Assembly: GCA_937907495.1 (NCBI GenBank)
Contig: CALESS010000405.1
Coordinates: forward strand, 1 to 10,215
DNA: 10,215 bases
Source: an uncultured Anaerolineaceae bacterium
GTDB lineage: Bacteria; Chloroflexota; Anaerolineae; Anaerolineales; Anaerolineaceae
Reading direction: 5' to 3'
Shown: one piece after another, positions 5,593 to 10,215 of the stretch
How positions within the stretch are numbered: the first letter of the stretch is position 1
Layout: each line of letters begins with the position of its first letter
Program-made: the position numbers and the translations under genes
Notes under the pieces: model-generated
What the model saw: the letters and a program-made list of their open reading frames with translations, nothing else
Databases searched by the model: none
What the model was told of the DNA's origin: nothing

Positions 5593-7461
5593 ATGGCTCA
5601 ATTTTCTCCCCCCGCCTGGCTGACCACCCTGCACCACGATGGCAGCCCGGATTTTGTTTCCAACCTCTACCCGGCCCTGCCCGGCAATGTGGAAGTCCGC
5701 CTGCAGGCAGCCGCGGAGGCTCCGCTTCACCAGGTATGGTTGCGCATTTTCCCGGATGGCGAGCAGGCCTTTCTGCCGCTCACCCGCCAGGCTTCCGCCC
5801 CTCACCTGCAAATCTGGGCCGTGGATTTACCCATCCGCATGCGGGTGACTCATTACCGCTTCCTGCTGCAAAGCCCGGATGGCCTGTGGTGGTTATCCGC
5901 CGCCGGCCCCGCCGCCAGCGAGCCGCTCGATCACACGGATTTTCAGATTATCGCTGATTACCAGCCCCCCGCCTGGGTGCTGGAGAGCGTTTTTTACCAG
6001 GTCTTTCCAGATCGCTTTGCCAACGGCGACCCCTCCAACGACCCCAGCCCGCAGGATTTTGAATATCATGGGCATCATCCGTGCTGCCTGCCCTGGGGAA
6101 GCCCGCCGCCGCCAGATCAGCACCATGGCCTGATTTTTTATGGCGGTGATTTGCAGGGCATCACCCAGCACCTGGATTATCTCTCCGACCTGGGGGTAAA
6201 TGCGCTCTACCTGAACCCGCTTTTCACCGCCTACTCCAACCACAAGTACGATGTGATGGACTACGAGCAGGTGGATCCGCATTTGGGCGGGGATGCCGCC
6301 CTGGTGGAACTGCGGGCGGCATTGGACCGCCGGGGGATGCGCTACCTGTTGGATATCGTCCCCAACCATTGCGGCTGGGCGCACCCCTGGTTTCAGCGAG
6401 CCCTGCAGGATGAAAATGCCCCCGAGGCGGAATTCTTCACCTTCCGCCAACGCCCCAATGAATACGAGAGCTGGTTGGGAGTCTGGAGCCTGCCGAAGCT
6501 GAACTATCGCAGCCCGGAATTGCGCCAGCGGATGTATGCCGGGCAAGATTCCATCTTCCGCCGCTGGCTGCGACCGCCTTTCCGGGCGGATGGCTGGCGG
6601 GTGGATGTGGCCAACATGCTCGGCCGCCAGGGAGCGCTGCAAATGGGTGAAGACGTGGCTCACGGAATCCGGGCGGCGGTGAAAGAGACCCACCCCGGTG
6701 CTTACCTGATTGGCGAGAATTTCTTCGATGCCACCCGCCAATTGCAGGGGGATCAGTGGGACGGTGTGATGAACTATGCCGGCTTTTCTGGTCCGCTGCT
6801 CAGTTGGTTAAGCGAGACCCGCATCCAGGCGATCGGGATGCCGGAGCCGGTGATCGGCCCGCCTCTGAGCACAGAGGCCCTGGCTGCCGTCTGGCGCTCA
6901 CGCCTGGCGGGCATTCCCTGGGCGATCGCCCTGCAGCAATACAACTTGCTTGGCAGCCATGATACCTCCCGTGCCCGGAGTATCTTGGGGGGCAACGATG
7001 CCCTGCACCGCCTGGCGGTCACCCTGCTGCTCACCTTCCCCGGGGTACCCGGCCTGTACTACGGCGATGAGATCGGGCTGGTCGATGAACCTGGTTTGCG
7101 TTCGCGGGCCTGCATGGAATGGAACCCCGCCCGCTGGGATCACGATCTGCTGGCGTTCTTTAAGGATGTGATCCACCTGCGGCGCAACTCAGCGGCATTG
7201 CAGCGCGGCGGATTTCAGATCGTCTGCCTGGAAGAAGACACCCTGGCCTATCAACGCCGCCTGGGCAATGAGCGCTGGCTGGTGGTCGCCCGGCGCAGCG
7301 CCGAGCCGCGCCCGGCTGCCCCGCTTCACCTGGCCCCGGCCGGGCTGGCAGAGGGCACCCGCCTGCGGGAGCATTTCAGCGGGCAGACGGCGCAGGTAAA
7401 GGCCGGCTGGTTGGAGGCTCCGCAGTTGCCGCAAGGCGCCACCCTCTGGCGGGTGGAATGA
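5593..7461 (+). CDS. GH13 alpha-glucosidase, maltodextrin glucosidase (MalZ)-like
   Basis: 622-residue alpha-amylase-family enzyme, close in length to E. coli MalZ (about 605). It probably releases glucose from short maltodextrins in the cytoplasm, since there is no signal peptide. An N-terminal Ig-like domain (about 1-120) precedes the (beta/alpha)8 barrel, which opens with ESVFYQVFPDRFANG (131-145). Conserved regions: GGDLQGI (184-190), LYLNPLF (205-211), region I DIVPNH (254-259), region II GWRVDVAN with nucleophile Asp338, region III GENF with acid/base Glu375, and region IV GSHD with Asp457. All three catalytic acids are present. The region IV Ser in place of Asn, and NHKYDVMDYEQVDPHLGGD, fit the MalZ/neopullulanase side of GH13; the exact subfamily is not settled. 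A C-terminal beta domain follows from about 535. The start ATG has only a weak CAGGT 2 nt upstream. gyrA begins 75 nt downstream on the same strand. Confidence 0.92.
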   Translation: MAQFSPPAWLTTLHHDGSPDFVSNLYPALPGNVEVRLQAAAEAPLHQVWLRIFPDGEQAFLPLTRQASAPHLQIWAVDLPIRMRVTHYRFLLQSPDGLWWLSAAGPAASEPLDHTDFQIIADYQPPAWVLESVFYQVFPDRFANGDPSNDPSPQDFEYHGHHPCCLPWGSPPPPDQHHGLIFYGGDLQGITQHLDYLSDLGVNALYLNPLFTAYSNHKYDVMDYEQVDPHLGGDAALVELRAALDRRGMRYLLDIVPNHCGWAHPWFQRALQDENAPEAEFFTFRQRPNEYESWLGVWSLPKLNYRSPELRQRMYAGQDSIFRRWLRPPFRADGWRVDVANMLGRQGALQMGEDVAHGIRAAVKETHPGAYLIGENFFDATRQLQGDQWDGVMNYAGFSGPLLSWLSETRIQAIGMPEPVIGPPLSTEALAAVWRSRLAGIPWAIALQQYNLLGSHDTSRARSILGGNDALHRLAVTLLLTFPGVPGLYYGDEIGLVDEPGLRSRACMEWNPARWDHDLLAFFKDVIHLRRNSAALQRGGFQIVCLEEDTLAYQRRLGNERWLVVARRSAEPRPAAPLHLAPAGLAEGTRLREHFSGQTAQVKAGWLEAPQLPQGATLWRVE

Positions 7462-7464
7462 AGA

Positions 7465-7470
7465 TACAAT
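7465..7470 (+). promoter_or_regulatory. Candidate -10 box upstream of gyrA
   Basis: TACAAT inside GATACAATAG, the same heptamer ATACAAT seen before dnaJ and the GH13 gene. No convincing -35 is visible. If used, it starts a leader of about 60 nt; otherwise gyrA is read from the GH13 promoter. Confidence 0.3.
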
Positions 7471-7489
7471 AGAAGAAGGAATTGAATTC

Positions 7490-7517
7490 ATCTCTGCGCC
7501 CTCCGCAGTTGAGCGGT
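7490..7517 (+). repeat. Solitary degenerate relative of the 71-bp array core, with hairpin, in the gyrA leader
   Basis: ATCTCTGCGCCCTCCGCAG, then TTGAGCGGTG, matches the core of the array units (TCTCTGCGCCTCTGCG...CCGTGGT) in its first 10-11 bases and its general layout. It also forms a hairpin: CTGCG (7494-7498) with CGCAG (7504-7508) over the loop CCCTC. It ends about 10 nt before the gyrA ribosome-binding site. Confidence 0.5.
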
Positions 7518-7536
7518 GTGGAGTCAGGAAAGATAA

Positions 7537-10083
7537 ATGACAGAAAACAACGGTATTCAAATTGTAGATATTGATCAGCACATGCGCACGGCCTATCTGG
7601 ATTACGCCATGAGCGTGATTGTAGCCCGCGCCCTGCCAGATGCCCGCGATGGCCTCAAGCCGGTTCACCGCCGCATTTTATTTGCCATGCACGAGCTGGG
7701 CATCAAGCCCGGCAGCCCCTACAAAAAATGCGCCCGCATCGTCGGCGAGGTGCTGGGTAAATATCACCCGCACGGCGATGCCTCCATTTACGATGCCCTG
7801 GCCCGCATGGCGCAGGATTTCTCTTTGCGCTACCTGCTGGTGGATGGTCAGGGGAACTTTGGCTCGGTGGATGGCGACTCTCCGGCAGCCATGCGCTATA
7901 CCGAGGCTCGCCTGCACTCTCTGGCGGGTGAATTGCTGGCAGATATTGAAAAGAATACGGTGGATTTTGGCGAGAACTTCGATTCCACCCTGAGCGAACC
8001 ATTGGTGCTGCCGGCCCGCCTGCCCAACCTGCTGCTGAACGGTTCCTCCGGCATTGCCGTTGGTATGGCTACCAACATCCCCCCGCACAACCTGAAGGAA
8101 GTGGCGGCTGCCATCAACTTCCTCATCGAGAATTATGAGCGGGTGGAGGAAATCAGCACGGAAGAGATCATGCAGTACCTGCCCGGGCCCGATCTGCCAA
8201 CCGGCGGCATCATCGCCGGGCGCGAGAGTATTTTGCAGGCTTACTCCAGCGGGCGCGGCAAGTTGACCGTGCGCGGCAGAGTGGTAATGGATGAAAGCCG
8301 CAGCGGCAAGCTGACCATCACCATTACCGAGATTCCCTTCCAGGTGAACAAAACCAACCTCATCGAGCGGATTGCCGACCTGGTCCGCTCCGGCCGGCTG
8401 GATACGATCAGCGATCTGCGGGATGAATCTGACCGCCGCGGCATGGCGATCGTGATGGAGCTGAAGCGCAGCGCCCAGCCGCGCCAGGTGCTCAACCAGT
8501 TGTATAAATATACCCCGCTGCAGACCACTTTTGGAGTGCAGATGCTGGCCCTGGTGCATGGCGAGCCGCGCCTGTTGCCGCTCAAGCAGGTCCTGCGGCT
8601 GTTCATCGAGCATCGCCAGGAGGTTATCACCCGGCGCACCCAGTTTGAGTTGGATAAAGCGCGCCAGCGTGCGCACATCCTCGATGGCCTGCTAATTGCC
8701 CTGGCCAACCTGGATGCGGTCATCGAGACCATCCGCTCCTCACCGGATGCGGAAACGGCCCGCACCCGCCTGATCGAACGCTTCCACCTGACGGATGTGC
8801 AGGCCCAGGCCATTTTGGATATGCAGCTTCGCCGCCTGGCTGCCCTGGAGCGCCAGAAGATTGAGGATGAACACCGTCAACTGTTGGAGCGCATCGCCAG
8901 CCTGGAAGATTTACTGGCCAATCCGCAAAAAATCCTGCTCATGATCCAGGCAGAAACCAACGAACTGGCTGAAAAATATGGTGACGCCCGGCGAACCGAG
9001 CTTACCGCCGAAGCACACGAGGAATTAAAAGAGGAAGACCTGGTGGCGGATGAGCCGGTGCTGCTCAGCATCACCACCCGCGGCTACATCAAACGCACGC
9101 CCATCACCGCCTTCCGCACCCTGGGGCGCGGCCGGCGGGGTATCAGCGGGCAAACCATGCGGGAGGAGGATGAAGTTTTGTTGCTCGCCCCGGCCCGCAC
9201 CCTGCAAACCGTGCTGTTCTTCTCGGATAAGGGCAAGGTGTATGCCCTGAAAGCCTACCAGATTCCGGAAGCCGGGCGGACCGACCGCGGCATTCCAGCC
9301 ATCAATATCCTGGCGCTGGATCAGAAAGAACGGATCACAGCCGCCGTAGCCGTACCCGATTTCCGCCTGGCCGAGTATATTACCTTTGCCACCCTCAAAG
9401 GCAGGATGAAGCGGGTGGTTTTGAGCGAGTTCGAATCGGTGCGGCCTTCCGGGCTGGTTGCGATGTCGCTGGATGATGGGGATGAATTGGGTTGGGCGCG
9501 GCTGACCTGCGGTGAGGAGGAGTTAATGCTGGTGACAGCGGGCGGTTATGCCCTGCGCTTCGATGAAAGCCAGGTGCGCAGTATGGGCCGCCAGGCTTCC
9601 GGTGTCACCGGCATCCGCATGCGCCCGGGCGACCGGGTGGCCTCGCTGGAGGTGGTGGAGCCGGGAGCCTGCCTGCTGCTGGTTACCGAAGGCGGCTATG
9701 GCAAACGCTCCGTCTTGGCGGATTACCCGCGTCATGCGCGCGGCGGACGGGGTGTGCGCACCGCGGATATTAAAGCCATCACCCGCACCGGCAAAATTGC
9801 GGCCGCGCGGGTGGTTCAAGCGGATGATGAGGTAACGCTAATTTCAGTCAACGGGGTGGTGCTGCGCCTGCGGGTGAATGAAATTTCCATCCAGGGGCGG
9901 GCAGCCCGCGGTGTGCGGCTGATGGGGCTGGATGAGCGGGATACGGTCGCCTCGGTGGCTCGCTTGCGGGCGGCTACCCTGCTTCCTTCCCCCGCGGCCG
10001 GCCTAGTAGAACGGCAGGACGATCTTCTGAGTCAGGACGAGCAGGAAGGTACAAAAGATCAGGATCATCAGAAAAACGAGTAG
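7537..10083 (+). CDS. gyrA: DNA gyrase subunit A
   Basis: 848-residue type IIA topoisomerase subunit. With GyrB it breaks, passes and rejoins duplex DNA and adds negative supercoils. Winged-helix/tower region 30-370: the active-site Tyr121 lies in AAMRYTEAR (E. coli Tyr122), and the quinolone pocket reads [17 protein letters not shown] (77-93). A coiled coil covers about 370-480. The C-terminal beta-pinwheel runs about 505-810, with blades such as [25 protein letters not shown] and [11 protein letters not shown]. At the GyrA-box position the protein has LGRGRRG (529-535) instead of QRRGGRG. A canonical-looking RGGRG occurs later, at 735-739. Ala82 occupies the place of E. coli Ser83; Asp86 matches Asp87. 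AGGAA ends 6 nt before the ATG. gyrB is not in the window. Residues 823-848 form a charged tail encoded entirely opposite another gene. ParC is an alternative, but the six-blade-type CTD favours GyrA. Confidence 0.96.
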   Translation: MTENNGIQIVDIDQHMRTAYLDYAMSVIVARALPDARDGLKPVHRRILFAMHELGIKPGSPYKKCARIVGEVLGKYHPHGDASIYDALARMAQDFSLRYLLVDGQGNFGSVDGDSPAAMRYTEARLHSLAGELLADIEKNTVDFGENFDSTLSEPLVLPARLPNLLLNGSSGIAVGMATNIPPHNLKEVAAAINFLIENYERVEEISTEEIMQYLPGPDLPTGGIIAGRESILQAYSSGRGKLTVRGRVVMDESRSGKLTITITEIPFQVNKTNLIERIADLVRSGRLDTISDLRDESDRRGMAIVMELKRSAQPRQVLNQLYKYTPLQTTFGVQMLALVHGEPRLLPLKQVLRLFIEHRQEVITRRTQFELDKARQRAHILDGLLIALANLDAVIETIRSSPDAETARTRLIERFHLTDVQAQAILDMQLRRLAALERQKIEDEHRQLLERIASLEDLLANPQKILLMIQAETNELAEKYGDARRTELTAEAHEELKEEDLVADEPVLLSITTRGYIKRTPITAFRTLGRGRRGISGQTMREEDEVLLLAPARTLQTVLFFSDKGKVYALKAYQIPEAGRTDRGIPAINILALDQKERITAAVAVPDFRLAEYITFATLKGRMKRVVLSEFESVRPSGLVAMSLDDGDELGWARLTCGEEELMLVTAGGYALRFDESQVRSMGRQASGVTGIRMRPGDRVASLEVVEPGACLLLVTEGGYGKRSVLADYPRHARGGRGVRTADIKAITRTGKIAAARVVQADDEVTLISVNGVVLRLRVNEISIQGRAARGVRLMGLDERDTVASVARLRAATLLPSPAAGLVERQDDLLSQDEQEGTKDQDHQKNE

Positions 10084-10215
10084 GGCCAGCACAAAACGCT
10101 GGGGGGCGGTCATTCCCAGGAAGGTCCCGCTGGCGCGCACCACCTCCACCGGTTGCGTGGGTTCGGCGGCCGCCTCGGCTTCCTCTTCTTCGAAGGCGTT
10201 ATTGATGGCCGAATT
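10003..10215 (-). CDS. C-terminal part of a single-pass membrane protein, unknown function (5' end outside window)
   Basis: Reading the minus strand from the window edge gives an uninterrupted 70-codon frame ending in TAG at 10005-10003. The visible part starts [19 protein letters not shown], an acidic low-complexity stretch. It then has a short linker ([17 protein letters not shown]), one strong hydrophobic helix ([18 protein letters not shown] and on through LLVL), and the tail TQKIVLPFY. The order acidic, linker, helix, short tail suggests a small C-tail-anchored or single-spanning membrane protein. No family is recognised. It is convergent with gyrA and shares its last 81 nt, codon for codon in register. 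The composition is clearly protein-like, so I take this as the true gene in the overlap, with gyrA read-through supplying the other strand. Confidence 0.72.
   Translation of the reverse strand, partial: NSAINNAFEEEEAEAAAEPTQPVEVVRASGTFLGMTAPQRFVLALLVFLMILIFCTFLLVLTQKIVLPFY

Noticed and set aside
7462..7536. Independent terminator between the GH13 gene and gyrA
   Set aside because: The hairpin at 7494-7508 has no T tract after it, so readthrough from the GH13 gene into gyrA is not excluded.

Overview
The window is GC-rich bacterial chromosome with high-GC third codon positions. It carries housekeeping and metabolic genes rather than a phage, plasmid or defence island. Chloroflexota (Anaerolineae-like) is the best guess. 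It rests on a bacterial eRF1-like (baeRF/Vms1-type) protein, the style of the GyrA and HtrA proteins, and the 'CTCTGCGCCTCTGCGTCTCCGTGG' repeat family. The phylum call is inference, not proof.

Layout. (1) 1-1096, plus strand: the 3' two thirds of a gamma-glutamyltransferase. (2) 1097-1836: a convergent intergenic gap filled by a direct tandem array of 71-bp units with a 142-bp dimer structure. It is followed by an intrinsic terminator serving the minus-strand operon. (3) 1837-5129, minus strand: a compact three-gene operon transcribed DnaJ/CbpA-type co-chaperone, then a lipoprotein-type HtrA serine protease, then an eRF1-like release/rescue factor with a zinc ribbon. Gaps are 27 and 53 nt. 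A strong promoter lies so close to the dnaJ start that the mRNA is predicted to be leaderless. (4) 5130-5592: a divergent regulatory region with a 17-bp pseudo-palindrome, a terminator, a doubtful 63-codon minus-strand ORF, a REP-like palindrome and a promoter for the next gene. (5) 5593-7461, plus: a cytoplasmic GH13 maltodextrin-glucosidase-like enzyme. (6) 7537-10083, plus: gyrA, complete, with an altered GyrA box and an alanine at the quinolone-contact serine position. (7) 10003-10215, minus: the C-terminal part of a single-pass membrane protein. It overlaps the end of gyrA by 81 nt, in exact codon register.

How it fits together. The minus-strand operon puts refolding (DnaJ), extracytoplasmic degradation (HtrA) and release or rescue of stalled ribosomes (eRF1-like) on one transcript, so it reads as a protein quality-control module. 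The glucosidase and gyrA are co-oriented 75 nt apart and may share transcription. The most unusual items are the proteostasis operon, the 71-bp array with a solitary degenerate relative upstream of gyrA, and the in-register sense/antisense overlap that gives GyrA its charged tail.
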